Assembly: GCF_019511605.1 (NCBI RefSeq)
Contig: NZ_JAEUAV010000003.1
Coordinates: 294,832-358,831, forward strand
DNA length: 64,000 nucleotides
Source: Paraburkholderia phenoliruptrix
GTDB lineage: Bacteria; Pseudomonadota; Gammaproteobacteria; Burkholderiales; Burkholderiaceae
Direction: 5' to 3'
Shown here: positions 16,283 to 25,029 of the stretch, one piece after another
Layout: each line of letters begins with the position of its first letter
Numbering within the stretch: position 1 is the stretch's first letter
Program-made: the position numbers and the translations under genes
Notes under the pieces: model-generated
The model's database searches: none
What the model saw: only the letters and a program-made list of their open reading frames with translations
What the model was told of the DNA's origin: nothing

Positions 16283-16292
16283 CTTGCCGCGG

Positions 16293-16889
16293 TCAGCCGG
16301 TTGCGCCGACGCCACCGCTTTCGCACACGTGTCCCAGCGCGTGGGAGAGTGCATTCGAGCGCATTGAGTCGTAGCGGGTCAGCGACTTCCAGTTAGCCAG
16401 CGATTGCGCCACGCGCGACGGACAGTCCGGGGCCGCGCGCAGCGGCTGCACGCGAGCGAGGCCGGCAATGAGCGCTTGCGTCAGGCGGTCGAGTTGGGGG
16501 CGCGTGCTCGTTGCGAGGTCCGGGGCCGGCTCTTGCGGCGGTTGACTCGCACGCCAGTTTGCAAACAGCGCGTTTTGCACTTCCTTGCTGGCGTCTATCT
16601 GATCCTGAAAGAAGGCGCGCGCGAAAGCTGGATCCACGTCGGCGGCGGCCGCGCGTTTTTGCACATCGGCGAGTAGGGCTTCTTCGCGCGGCTTGTCAGT
16701 GATCGGCTGATGTTTCGCCCATTTCCAGCGCGCGACCGGCTCGGCCAGCGCGAGGCGCTGCGACACGAGCGCGATCAGATTGGTGAGCGCGGTGTCGTCG
16801 CCATCGGCAACGGCAGGGGCGGGCGTGAAAACGGCGTAGGCAAAAAGCGCGAGCGCGCAACGAGCGGCAAAGCGAGATAGACGAGTCAT
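16293..16889 (-). CDS. Secreted chorismate mutase (AroQ gamma type)
   Basis: 198 residues from ATG 16889. A signal peptide (MTRLSRFAARCALALFAYA, cleavage near AVA-DGD) precedes an all-helical AroQ core. LTNLIALVSQRLALAEPVARWKW carries the conserved Arg and Lys, and ARAFFQDQIDASKEVQ the second active-site helix. The C-terminal cysteine pair region (CPSRVAQ...VCES) fits the periplasmic gamma subclass (*AroQ). These enzymes convert chorismate to prephenate outside the cytoplasm; their role is unclear in most bacteria. A frame extending upstream to 17045 would bury the signal peptide, so I rejected that start. Confidence 0.86.
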   Translation of the reverse strand: MTRLSRFAARCALALFAYAVFTPAPAVADGDDTALTNLIALVSQRLALAEPVARWKWAKHQPITDKPREEALLADVQKRAAAADVDPAFARAFFQDQIDASKEVQNALFANWRASQPPQEPAPDLATSTRPQLDRLTQALIAGLARVQPLRAAPDCPSRVAQSLANWKSLTRYDSMRSNALSHALGHVCESGGVGATG

Positions 16890-17179
16890 GGGCTGAGCGA
16901 AAGGGCTGAACGATGGCCGGACGGCTGCGGAGAAAAGCAGAAGAATAGACGATCCGCTGTATTGCAGGAGCGTTCGGCGCAGGAGGGCCGCTGGAGGAGT
17001 GCAGGCGCGACGCGGTTCACACGCGCGAGGTCGCGCAACGCGCATGGGCGCGCGTTCACATCAGGCGGCGGTAGGCCGTCTGGTCGAACCGTTGCAATGG
17101 AAGGTGATGCATAGCGCGCGAGCGACCATGCCCCGGGTCACAAACGCCGGGACAGCTACCGCCTTGCGCCACTGCACAA

Positions 17180-17329
17180 TCACTTTGCGTCGCACGACTT
17201 ACGTTGTTCGTCGAAGAAGGCGCGCACGTGCTCGGGCAGTTCCGCGCTCAAAAATTCGACGCCGACAGGTTCCGGATCCGGGCAAAAGACTTTATCCGGG
17301 GTCGGAATCTTCGGTGGTTTGGCGTCCAT
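17180..17329 (-). CDS. Small hypothetical protein (49 aa)
   Basis: Starts at ATG 17329 with a clear ggagaaag ribosome-binding site 5-8 bp upstream and ends at TGA 17180. It is Pro-rich at the N-terminus (MDAKPPKIPTPDKVF) and then amphipathic and acidic (EFLSAELPEHVRAFFDEQR), with two cysteines. The good ribosome-binding site and the protein-like amphipathic helix make it likely to be expressed. I do not recognise a family. It stands alone, about 290 bp upstream of the chorismate mutase gene on the same strand. Confidence 0.55.
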   Translation of the reverse strand: MDAKPPKIPTPDKVFCPDPEPVGVEFLSAELPEHVRAFFDEQRKSCDAK

Positions 17330-18005
17330 GATCTTTCTCCTTTACAAACCCATTATCAGCCTCGGGCCCCCATTTGCACCAGCACCGGCCAGGCATTGCA
17401 GGGTCTTTGTTGCTTTAACGGCACATCGCAACATTTCAGCAGAGTCTTCTGATTAAATTTATAGGTTCGCTGCTGCTGTCGTTGTGTGTGCACGCGTACA
17501 TTGCGCGCCTCAATTCTTCTTTCAATTCGCCCAGAGCCGCGTCTGGCGGGCTCGTCCGGCTGTTCCCCGCGTTGCTGCCGCAATTAGCGATTCGCTCATT
17601 CCGGGTATTCCCCGATTAACTCGGCATTGGTGCATTGCCGCATCGGAATTGTTTGCTGGCTAAAAGTCGAACGTTCGTTTATTACCGATTGTGTGATAAG
17701 CAGAAGCCGCTTCGCTTATCCCTTTGTAAACGAGCGACGTGTCATGGCGTTGACGGTTAGCCGGAGTTTTTTAGCGAGGGGAAAGAACGGTCGCCCCCGG
17801 CCGAATGCGGCGCGCAATATCGTTTGGGGTCAACTGCTCCCGTCAGCACTTCGCGACAAAACCTTCGTTTTTCGATGCCGCCATTCGACACTGCAGCGGC
17901 GACTTTCATGACCCGAAGAACCATCCCCATGCCTAGGTGCGTTGGCCAACGGACGCACCCCTACCAATACGGAAGATGGTGATCTTCGCCTTCAGAGAGT
18001 TCGTC
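17330..18005. other. Region without a supported gene
   Basis: About 675 bp of lower GC content than the surroundings. A plus-strand frame at 17744-17911 is open but lacks a ribosome-binding site and a protein-like composition. An imperfect hairpin (gtgcgt/acgcac, 17937-17958) lies before the next small gene. I see nothing else. Confidence 0.4.
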
Positions 18006-18233
18006 ATGGAAAACGCTGTGTACTGGAATGGACGCCAGGTCGGAATCGAGTGCGACGGCCGCATCTCGTGGTTTTCGTCAGCGCCGTCGGAGGCGGTGGC
18101 TGCGTATGGAAACAAGCGAAACAAGCAACAAGCGCAGGCGCAGCAGTGCGGTACCACCGGCGATGATGTTCTCGCGCACAACCTGAGCCGGGTCGCGCAC
18201 TGGCAGTTCGAGGTGACGAACTTCCGTGGGTAG
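18006..18233 (+). CDS. Small hypothetical protein (75 aa)
   Basis: Starts at ATG 18006, preceded by a weak agagag ribosome-binding site. The sequence MENAVYWNGRQVGIECDGRI reads like a short beta-strand domain, followed by a Gln/Lys-rich middle part (NKRNKQQAQAQQ). It has no signal peptide or membrane segment. I do not recognise it. The frame extends upstream to 17937, but this start has better spacing. It lies alone between a gene-poor stretch and tRNA-Thr. Confidence 0.4.
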   Translation: MENAVYWNGRQVGIECDGRISWFSSAPSEAVAAYGNKRNKQQAQAQQCGTTGDDVLAHNLSRVAHWQFEVTNFRG

Positions 18234-18301
18234 TGGGTAGGCCGAACGGGGAGAGCTGCGTCGAATTGCGATCAGCAAGCATCGATGCATCGACGAAAAG
18301 C

Positions 18302-18332
18302 AAAAAGCCCAGTCACGCGGACTGGGCTTTTT
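18302..18332. terminator. Bidirectional terminator after tRNA-Thr
   Basis: A near-perfect stem aaaaagcccagt/actgggcttttt with a short loop, flanked by A's and T's. It would end minus-strand transcription through tRNA-Thr and plus-strand transcription from the small gene at 18006. Confidence 0.88.
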
Positions 18333-18345
18333 GCTTGATTCTTGA

Positions 18346-18421
18346 TGGTGCCGGAAAGAGGAATCGAACCCCCGACCTTCGCATTACGAATGCGCTGCTC
18401 TACCGTCTGAGCTATTCCGGC
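18346..18421 (-). tRNA. tRNA-Thr(CGU)
   Basis: 76 nt on the minus strand. Acceptor stem GCCGGAA/TTCCGGC is followed by A and encoded CCA. The anticodon loop TTCGTAA gives anticodon CGT. The D- and T-arms are standard, and the top anticodon-stem pair is a G-A mismatch. Confidence 0.96.
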
Positions 18422-18436
18422 ATCAGGAGAAACGAG

Positions 18437-18466
18437 ATTATAGGGACTTCTTTATTGGCTTGGCAA
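18437..18466 (-). promoter_or_regulatory. tRNA-Thr promoter
   Basis: On the minus strand, TTGCCA (18461-18466) and TATAAT (18437-18442) are separated by 18 bp, with the -10 box 15 bp before the tRNA 5' end. TATAATCTCGTTTCT matches the tRNA-Arg promoter at 11310. Confidence 0.75.
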
Positions 18467-18475
18467 GCCCCTCGC

Positions 18476-19492
18476 TTATTTTTTTGTTTCGAGATGGTAG
18501 CGGGTCACGCGATCCACTTCGTTCTTCGACCCAAGGAACACCGCGACGCGCTCATGCAGGCTCTTCGGCTGAATGTCGAGAATGCGTTTTTCGCCATTGG
18601 TCGCAGCGCCGCCTGCCTGCTCGACAATAAATGCCATGGGGTTCGCTTCGTACATCAGGCGCAGCTTGCCGGGCTTTTCCGGCGTGCGTTTGTCCGCGGG
18701 GTACATGAAGATGCCGCCGCGATTCAGAATACGGTGGACGTCCGCGACCATCGAGGCGATCCAGCGCATGTTGAAGTCGCTCTGACGCGGGCCTTCCTTG
18801 CCTTGCTTCAGTTCGCCAATGTATTGCTCGACAGGCGGATACCAGTGGCGTTCGTTCGACGCATTGATCGCGTACTCGCGCGTCTCCACAGGAATGCGCA
18901 TATCGCTTTGCGTGAGCACCCACGAACCGAGCTCACGATCGAGCGTGAAGCAGTTCACGCCGTTGCCGGTGGTCAACACGAGCACGGTTTGCGGTCCATA
19001 CACCGCATAACCTGCGGCGACCTGCTGCGTGCCTGGCTGCAGGAACGACTGTTCGGTTGGCTGCTGGCCGTCCGGGCAGCGCAGCACCGAAAAGATCGTG
19101 CCGATCGACACGTTCACGTCGATATTCGACGAGCCGTCGAGCGGATCGAACACGAGCAGATACTCACCCTTCGGATAGTTCGCCGGGATCGGGAAGAACT
19201 GCTCCATCTCCTCGGACGCCATGCCTGCCAGATTGCCGCCCCATTCGTTCGCTTCGAGCAGAATCTCGTTGGACAGAATATCCAGCTTCTTCTGTACCTC
19301 GCCCTGAACGTTTTCGCTGCCCGCGGTGCCGAGCGCATCGCCCAACGCGCCCTTGCTGACGTGATAGCTGATCGCCTTGCATGCGCGCGCGACGACTTCG
19401 ATCAAAAGGCGCAGGTCGGCCGGCAGGTTGTTGGTTTCCCGCTGCTGCTCGATCAGGTACTTCGTGAGAGTGGTACGACGTTGCAAGGACAT
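18476..19492 (-). CDS. fbp: Fructose-1,6-bisphosphatase class I
   Basis: 338 residues, typical for class I FBPase. Active-site motifs are present: the metal-binding [17 protein letters not shown] in the first metal site, and [30 protein letters not shown] for substrate binding. It hydrolyses fructose-1,6-bisphosphate to fructose-6-phosphate in gluconeogenesis. The ATG at 19492 has ggag just upstream. It follows pepN on the same strand, but a terminator (19823-19850) separates them, so it probably has its own promoter. tRNA-Thr lies immediately downstream. Confidence 0.96.
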   Translation of the reverse strand: MSLQRRTTLTKYLIEQQRETNNLPADLRLLIEVVARACKAISYHVSKGALGDALGTAGSENVQGEVQKKLDILSNEILLEANEWGGNLAGMASEEMEQFFPIPANYPKGEYLLVFDPLDGSSNIDVNVSIGTIFSVLRCPDGQQPTEQSFLQPGTQQVAAGYAVYGPQTVLVLTTGNGVNCFTLDRELGSWVLTQSDMRIPVETREYAINASNERHWYPPVEQYIGELKQGKEGPRQSDFNMRWIASMVADVHRILNRGGIFMYPADKRTPEKPGKLRLMYEANPMAFIVEQAGGAATNGEKRILDIQPKSLHERVAVFLGSKNEVDRVTRYHLETKK

Positions 19493-19822
19493 TGCTGTAC
19501 TCCAGGAGGCTTGAGGAATATCCCGATTTTAACCGCTCGGTGTGTCCGCTCCGTGCTTTTACGATCTGTACAGACCTCGAACGTGAGCGCTGCACGCTGA
19601 AGAGGCGGCGCATGGCGCGAGCAAAGCGCCCTTGCAGTGGGAAATTCGCGCCATGCCTTTGGCGCAAGACGTCGTGACTGTGCGAATGACTCGACGCGCT
19701 GCATTCAATGCAAACGGGCAAGTAAACGCGCTTGCATTCTCACAGCAAGCGGCGCAAGAACAGTCGGCCAAACGGCTAAGCTTGACGTCAACAGTGCTCG
19801 CCCGCCTTGCCACCGGCAGGCG
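19493..19822. other. fbp upstream region
   Basis: About 330 bp between the pepN terminator and fbp, with no supported gene. Overlapping short frames on both strands look like chance. It should contain the fbp promoter; I cannot define it. Confidence 0.4.
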
Positions 19823-19850
19823 AAAAAAAGCCGGCAACGCGTGCCGGCTT
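19823..19850 (-). terminator. pepN terminator
   Basis: An 8-bp stem agccggca/tgccggct with a 5-nt loop. On the minus strand it is followed by a run of T's, ~30 bp after the pepN stop. Confidence 0.85.
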
Positions 19851-19879
19851 TTCCGGATCGGGCACCGCTCAAACTTGCG

Positions 19880-22588
19880 TCATGCGAGTGCCTTCTCGAC
19901 AATTTCGCGCACGTCACGCGACTTGACCTGCGAGGCCACTTTCTCCAGCGCGGCGCGCATGCCTTCGCGAAGCGTCGGCGTAAAGCGACGCCACAGCTCG
20001 AGCGAGCGGGCGAGGCGGGCGGCCACTTGCGGATTGATGGCGTCCAGCGCGATCACCTGGTCCGCCCAGAACGCATAGCCGGAGCCGTCTTCGGCGTGGA
20101 ATTGCGCAGGGTTCGCCGCGCAGAAGCTGAAGATCAGCGAGCGCGCGCGGTTCGGATTTTTCAGATTGAAGGCTGGGTGCGTCATCAGCTTGCGCACGAT
20201 GTCGATAACCGGACGCTGCGCACTGCCGCGCTGGGTGGCTTGCAAGGCGAACCACTTGTCGATGACGAGCGGTTCCTTTTCGAAGCGCCGGTAAAAGTCG
20301 TCGAGCGCGTGTTGGGCCTCGGCGCTGGCTCCGTCGGCCGCCGCCGCTGCGTTCAGCAGCGCGGACAACGCGGCGGCGCGGTCCGTCATGTTGTCCGCGG
20401 CATCGTACTGCGCCGACGCAAGCTGCACGGCTTGCGCCGGATCGTCGAGTTCGGTGAGATAGGACAGCGCGAGGTTCTTCAGCGCACGATGGCCGGCTGC
20501 CGTCGGCGTAGCCTCGTAAGGACCGGGCGTACGGTGCTGCTCATAGATGTTGAGCCAATCGCTCCTGAGCGCATTGGCAAGACGCTTGCGCACGAACTGC
20601 CGCGCGGCATGCACGGCGGCCGGATTCGATTCCGCCATCTGCTCGGCGAGATACGCTTCGGACGGCAGCATCAGCGCAAGTTCGCGGAACGCCGGCGAAA
20701 GCGATTCGTCCGTGAGCACGCGTGCGAACGCCGCAGTCACGGAGTCGTCCAGTTGCAGTTCAGCACCGTTCGCGGCGCGTGCCGCGAGCGTCAGCAGCTC
20801 GCGCGTGGCAAGCCGCTGACCGGCCTCCCAGCGGTTGAACGGGTCGCTGTCGTGTGCAAGCAGGAAAGCGAGTTGTTCGGCCGAGTAATCGTATTCGACG
20901 ATCACCGGCGCCGAGAAATTGCGCAGCAATGAGGGCAGCGGCGCCTCCGCCACGTTGACGAACGTGAAGGTCTGCTCAGTCTGCGTCAATTCGAGCACGC
21001 GCGTCGTCGAGCCCGACGCTTGCGCCTCGCCTTCCAGTTGCAGCGGCAGATCTTTACCGTCCTTGCCGATCAGGCCGATTGCGAACGGAATCAGCAGCGG
21101 TCCCTTCTGCGTTTCGCGTGCGCTGGGCGCGGCCTCGCCGTAGCCCTGCGCGAGCGTCACGCTGTAGCGCTGGGTGCCGGCGTCGTAAGCGGTGCGCACG
21201 GAGACGCGGGGCGTGCCCGCCTGGCTATACCAGCGCTCGAACTGAGCGAGATCGCGGCCATTGGCGTCGGCGAGCGCATGGCGAAAATCGTCGCAGGTAA
21301 CGGCCTGGCCGTCATGACGCTTGAAGTACAGGTCCATGCCTTTGCGGAAACCCTCGCGGCCGAACAGCGTCTGGTACATGCGCACGACCTCGGCGCCTTT
21401 CTCGTACACCGTCATCGTGTAGAAGTTGTTGATCTCCACGTAGCTTTCGGGACGCACCGGGTGAGCCATCGGGCCGGCGTCTTCGGCGAACTGCATCTGG
21501 CGCAGCACGCGTACGTCTTCGATGCGCTTGGTCGCGCGCGCCGCTTCGTCGCTGCCCTGCATCTGGCCGCCTGCCATGTCGGCCGAGAATTCCTGGTCGC
21601 GGAACACGGTCAGGCCTTCCTTCAGGCTTAACTGGAACCAGTCGCGGCAGGTCACGCGGTTGCCGGTCCAGTTATGGAAATACTCGTGGCCGACCACTGC
21701 CTCGATGTTGGCGAAGTCCGTGTCCGTGGCCGTCTCGGGGTTGGCCAGCACGTACTTCGTATTGAAGATGTTGAGCCCCTTGTTCTCCATTGCGCCCATG
21801 TTGAAGTCGCTCACGGCGACAATCATGAAGCGGTCCAGGTCGAGCTCGAGCCCGAAGCGCTGTTCGTCCCAGCGGATCGAGTTGATCAGCGAGTCCATTG
21901 CGTGACGGGTCTTGTCCAGATCGTGCGGCTCGACCCAGACCTGCAGCAGCTTTTCCTTACCCGAACCGGTTTTCACGCGTTCTTCGAGCGCCACCAGTTT
22001 GCCCGCGACCAGCGCGAACAGATAGCTCGGTTTGCGGAACGGGTCTTCCCAGCGTGCGAAATGGCGACCGTCCGGCAGGTCGCCTTCCTCGAGCAGATTG
22101 CCGTTGGACAGCAGCACCGGATAATCCGCCTTGTTGGCTCGCAGCGTGACCGTGTAGGTGGACATGACGTCCGGCCGGTCGAGGAAATAAGTAATGCGGC
22201 GAAAGCCCTCGGCCTCGCACTGCGTAAAGAAGTTGCCACTCGACACGTACAGGCCCGACAGCGTGGTGTTCGCCGCCGGGTTGCAGATGCTGGTGAGGGT
22301 GAGCTCGAACTGGTCGGGCACATTGTCGAGCACCAGACCGTGTTCGTGCGCATGCACGTTGGCAAAGGGCTGGCCCGCGAGCGTCGCGCCGACGAACTCG
22401 AGCTGTTCGCCCATCAGTTCGAGATGCGGCGCGCGCGCCGCATCCGGGTTGCGGCGCACCTGCATGGTGTTCTTGACGACGGTGCGTTCGGGCAGCAGAT
22501 CGAACTCCAGCGCGACGGTGTCGATCAGGAAGGCGGGCGGCGCATAATCGGCGCGGCGGATCACATTGGGCGTTGCGGTATCGGCCAT
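19880..22588 (-). CDS. pepN: Aminopeptidase N
   Basis: 902 residues, near the usual ~880 for proteobacterial PepN (M1 family). The exopeptidase motif is MGAMENKGLN. The zinc site is VGHEYFHNWTGNRVTCRDW, with the second Glu ligand in LSLKEGLTVFRDQEFS. It removes N-terminal residues from peptides in the cytosol. I chose ATG 22588 (MADTATPNVIRRADYAPP), where the family alignment begins. The open frame extends 65 residues further upstream without similarity. It diverges from the DUF4136 lipoprotein gene. Confidence 0.96.
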   Translation of the reverse strand: MADTATPNVIRRADYAPPAFLIDTVALEFDLLPERTVVKNTMQVRRNPDAARAPHLELMGEQLEFVGATLAGQPFANVHAHEHGLVLDNVPDQFELTLTSICNPAANTTLSGLYVSSGNFFTQCEAEGFRRITYFLDRPDVMSTYTVTLRANKADYPVLLSNGNLLEEGDLPDGRHFARWEDPFRKPSYLFALVAGKLVALEERVKTGSGKEKLLQVWVEPHDLDKTRHAMDSLINSIRWDEQRFGLELDLDRFMIVAVSDFNMGAMENKGLNIFNTKYVLANPETATDTDFANIEAVVGHEYFHNWTGNRVTCRDWFQLSLKEGLTVFRDQEFSADMAGGQMQGSDEAARATKRIEDVRVLRQMQFAEDAGPMAHPVRPESYVEINNFYTMTVYEKGAEVVRMYQTLFGREGFRKGMDLYFKRHDGQAVTCDDFRHALADANGRDLAQFERWYSQAGTPRVSVRTAYDAGTQRYSVTLAQGYGEAAPSARETQKGPLLIPFAIGLIGKDGKDLPLQLEGEAQASGSTTRVLELTQTEQTFTFVNVAEAPLPSLLRNFSAPVIVEYDYSAEQLAFLLAHDSDPFNRWEAGQRLATRELLTLAARAANGAELQLDDSVTAAFARVLTDESLSPAFRELALMLPSEAYLAEQMAESNPAAVHAARQFVRKRLANALRSDWLNIYEQHRTPGPYEATPTAAGHRALKNLALSYLTELDDPAQAVQLASAQYDAADNMTDRAAALSALLNAAAAADGASAEAQHALDDFYRRFEKEPLVIDKWFALQATQRGSAQRPVIDIVRKLMTHPAFNLKNPNRARSLIFSFCAANPAQFHAEDGSGYAFWADQVIALDAINPQVAARLARSLELWRRFTPTLREGMRAALEKVASQVKSRDVREIVEKALA

Positions 22589-22839
22589 GGCGTTCTGTAG
22601 TGATGGGACTCGAGCGGCCGGCGCGGGGAGGCACGTGCGCCGGGCTTGTCGAGCCATTGTACAAAGCCTCGGGCGATCGTGCGGACTGCCTTGTGCGCGC
22701 ATAGCCATTCGGCCGATGCATCGCCCCATGCCGGCACCGGTCACGCCGCTGTGGCATTGCGGCCCGGAACGGCGAGGCGCCATCGACGGTCTACGTACAA
22801 TGCAGGAAACGCCAACACAAACGCTTCACGAGGTAGACC

Positions 22840-23559
22840 ATGAAAACAAACTCCTGGGCGCGCCACGCCATGCTGCTGTTCGCGGCGCTGACCGTGCTGC
22901 TGTCCGGCTGCACGACTTATGTGACCACGCAGGTCACCGCGTTCTCCGAGTGGAGCGGCAGCGACGCGACCCGCACGTACGCATTCACACGCGAGCCGGA
23001 TCAGCAAAACAACCTGGAACTGACCACCTACGAGCGCATCGTCGCCAATGAGTTGGCCACCCACGCGTTTCGCCAGGTCGACACAAATCAGGCGCGCTAT
23101 CTGGTGGGACTTTCGTATGGAATCCGCTCCGACCTCGTGACGGTCGCCGAGCCGGTGTACTACAACCCCTGGCCCGCGCCTTATTGGGGCTGGGGCCGGC
23201 CGTTCGATCCGTGGGGCCCGTGGGGACCGTTCCCCGCCGGTTATGTGAACCAGAGCTATCCGATCTTCACGCACCTGCTGGGCGTACGGATCACCGAGCG
23301 CGCGACGGGTAAGGAGGTCTACAACGTGAGCGCGCGCAACTCGGGCGGCGAGTCGTCGCTCGTCAGGGCCATGCCGTATCTGGCGCGCAGCGCGCTCGCC
23401 GACTTCCCGCTGGGCAACGGCGTAGTACGTACAGTGAAAATTCCGCTCGACAAGAACGGCGGCGCGTCGAACGAAACCGCGGCCCCCACCGCTGCGCCTG
23501 CCGCGGCGACACCGACTGCCGCGCCTGCCGCCGCCTCGGGAGCGAAAGCGGTGCAGTGA
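22840..23559 (+). CDS. DUF4136 lipoprotein
   Basis: 239 residues. The signal peptide ends in a lipobox (LLSGC, Cys at ~24), so it is probably an outer- or inner-membrane lipoprotein with its body in the periplasm. The DUF4136 core follows (AFSEWSGSDATRTYAFTREP, then RYLVGLSYGI). A Trp/Pro/Gly-rich stretch (PYWGWGRPFDPWGPWGPFP) and an Ala/Pro/Thr tail are probably flexible. The function of the family is unknown. It is a single gene that diverges from pepN across 251 bp. A cacgaggtag ribosome-binding site precedes the ATG. Confidence 0.8.
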   Translation: MKTNSWARHAMLLFAALTVLLSGCTTYVTTQVTAFSEWSGSDATRTYAFTREPDQQNNLELTTYERIVANELATHAFRQVDTNQARYLVGLSYGIRSDLVTVAEPVYYNPWPAPYWGWGRPFDPWGPWGPFPAGYVNQSYPIFTHLLGVRITERATGKEVYNVSARNSGGESSLVRAMPYLARSALADFPLGNGVVRTVKIPLDKNGGASNETAAPTAAPAAATPTAAPAAASGAKAVQ

Positions 23560-23693
23560 CGCAACTGTCGGCCGCAGGCACGCGCGATCCGGCGGGCGCT
23601 GGCGTCGCGCGAACTGCTCGGGTTGGCGGAACGGTCCAAACCCACCCGAGCGATTCAAAGCGGCCGCAGCGGTTCAAAAGTGCTACGAGCCGC

Positions 23694-24266
23694 TCAAAGC
23701 CCCCCGCCGAACAACGCCATCGTCCCGAGCACCACGAACAGCACGGCGGCAATACCGTGCACCAGCCTGGTCGGCAGACGGTGCGCGAAGCGGCCGCCAA
23801 GCACAATGGCCGGCACGTTTGCGAGCATCATGCCGAGCGTGGTGCCGGCCACCACACCGAAGAAATCGTGAAAGCGCGCCGCGAGCGCAACCGTCGCGAT
23901 CTGCGTCTTGTCGCCCATCTCCGCGAGGAAAAAGGCCACCACGGTCGCGCCGAACACACCGAGATGCGTGCGGTTGGTGTTGGCTTCGTCGTCGTCGAGC
24001 TTGTCGGGCACGAGAATCCACAAGCCCATGCCGATGAACGAGATGGCCAGCGCCCAGCGCATCACGGTCGGCGTGAGCAGCGAGCCGAGCCATGCGCCGA
24101 GCGCGCCCGCACCCGCGTGATTGACGAGCGTCGCGGCCAGCACGCCGAGAATGATCGGCACCGGCTTGCGATAGCGGGCGGCCAGAACCAGCGAGAGCAG
24201 TTGTGTCTTGTCGCCGATCTCGGCGAGCGCGACCGCTCCCGTTGAAATCAGAAAAGCGTGAATCAC
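23694..24266 (-). CDS. GDT1/TMEM165 (UPF0016) family Mn2+ exporter
   Basis: 190 residues with six predicted helices in two homologous halves. Each half carries the E-x-G-D-K-T signature of the family: AEIGDKTQLLSL and AEMGDKTQIATV. An acidic cytosolic loop (PDKLDDDEANTN) separates the halves. The family includes manganese exporters such as MneA of Vibrio. I chose the GTG at 24266 because gagga lies ~9 bp upstream and the helix-1 sequence starts there. The yybP-ykoY manganese riboswitch directly upstream strongly supports a role in manganese efflux, induced by Mn2+. Confidence 0.88.
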   Translation of the reverse strand: MIHAFLISTGAVALAEIGDKTQLLSLVLAARYRKPVPIILGVLAATLVNHAGAGALGAWLGSLLTPTVMRWALAISFIGMGLWILVPDKLDDDEANTNRTHLGVFGATVVAFFLAEMGDKTQIATVALAARFHDFFGVVAGTTLGMMLANVPAIVLGGRFAHRLPTRLVHGIAAVLFVVLGTMALFGGGL

Positions 24267-24344
24267 GTTTTTGAATCCTCGGGCCGAGAAATGTACGAGC
24301 GACGACCCACGACACGCCGGGCCCAGTTGCGGCGGGGTGTGGGT

Positions 24345-24490
24345 CATCGGTCTCGCCAGGCCAGAGGCTGCGGCTGCCATGGCCGGGACGGCCAAGTCTG
24401 TTGACAGGCGCCCCCGCGAGCGCACGTTCTGTGAGCCGAGGCCTGACGACCTGGCGAACGCGCTGCGGGGCGGCTACTCCCCAATGAGGG
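24345..24490 (-). ncRNA. yybP-ykoY (manganese) riboswitch
   Basis: On the minus strand the leader carries the two diagnostic segments of this class: GGGGAGTAGC at the 5' side (24473-24482) and GAGACC at the 3' side (24349-24354). TGTCAACAGAC lies between them, with pairing arms in between. It ends ~80 nt before the GTG of the GDT1-family gene. The class binds Mn2+ and turns on manganese exporters, which matches the gene downstream. Boundaries are approximate. Confidence 0.85.
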
Positions 24491-24494
24491 GCGG

Positions 24495-24500
24495 ATTATA
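24495..24500 (-). promoter_or_regulatory. -10 box of the riboswitch transcript
   Basis: A perfect TATAAT on the minus strand, ~13 bp upstream of the conserved 5' riboswitch segment. No good -35 box is visible at standard spacing. Confidence 0.65.
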
Positions 24501-25029
24501 GCAGGCGCGGCAGTGTCCGCGGCGCGGCCGCCGAGCCATCGCGCGGCGCCTTTGATGAAACCGCTGCGAAGATACAACTAGCAACAGCGTTTGCAGAAAG
24601 TTAATTGAAAGTGTCCAGGGCGATTTTCTCGCTCGCGGCCCGTTCGCGCTCACCGGCAATCCGCTGAATCCTTGTCTATAGGGGATTCCCAAGGTGTTAC
24701 CTGAAATGTCTGAAAATTCGCAATTACATTCAAAGCAGCGTCGCGGGGGCGAGACGGATACAGATGGATACGTCTTTAGAAGCTGATTTAATCCAGAATA
24801 TTCAGTATGATTCCGGCGGCTACGGGAGCCCGAGCCAAACCACAAGGCCAATTGCCAAAAGGTCTAAATAATCGGGCCAAAGTGCCGTTAATTCGCTGAA
24901 CCCTACAAAAGAAGTCTGGATTGCCCTCCGGCTGGAGATTTGCCGGTCCGCTCGGCGCGCATACGCTGTGACGGCTGCTATTCCGTCAGGCGCTTCAGCC
25001 TCTCCTTGCTTCTACGCGCGAACACCGAT
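24501..25029. other. Upstream region of the aryl polyene cluster
   Basis: About 530 bp without a supported gene. The part from ~24590 to 24900 is AT-richer than the flanks and probably holds the cluster promoter. tatgat at ~24806 is a possible -10, but I see no matching -35. A minus-strand frame (24474-24851) overlaps the riboswitch promoter and looks spurious. Confidence 0.4.

Noticed and set aside
18233..19600. 455-codon plus-strand frame across tRNA-Thr and fbp
   Set aside because: It is antisense to a complete fbp and to a tRNA; no protein evidence.
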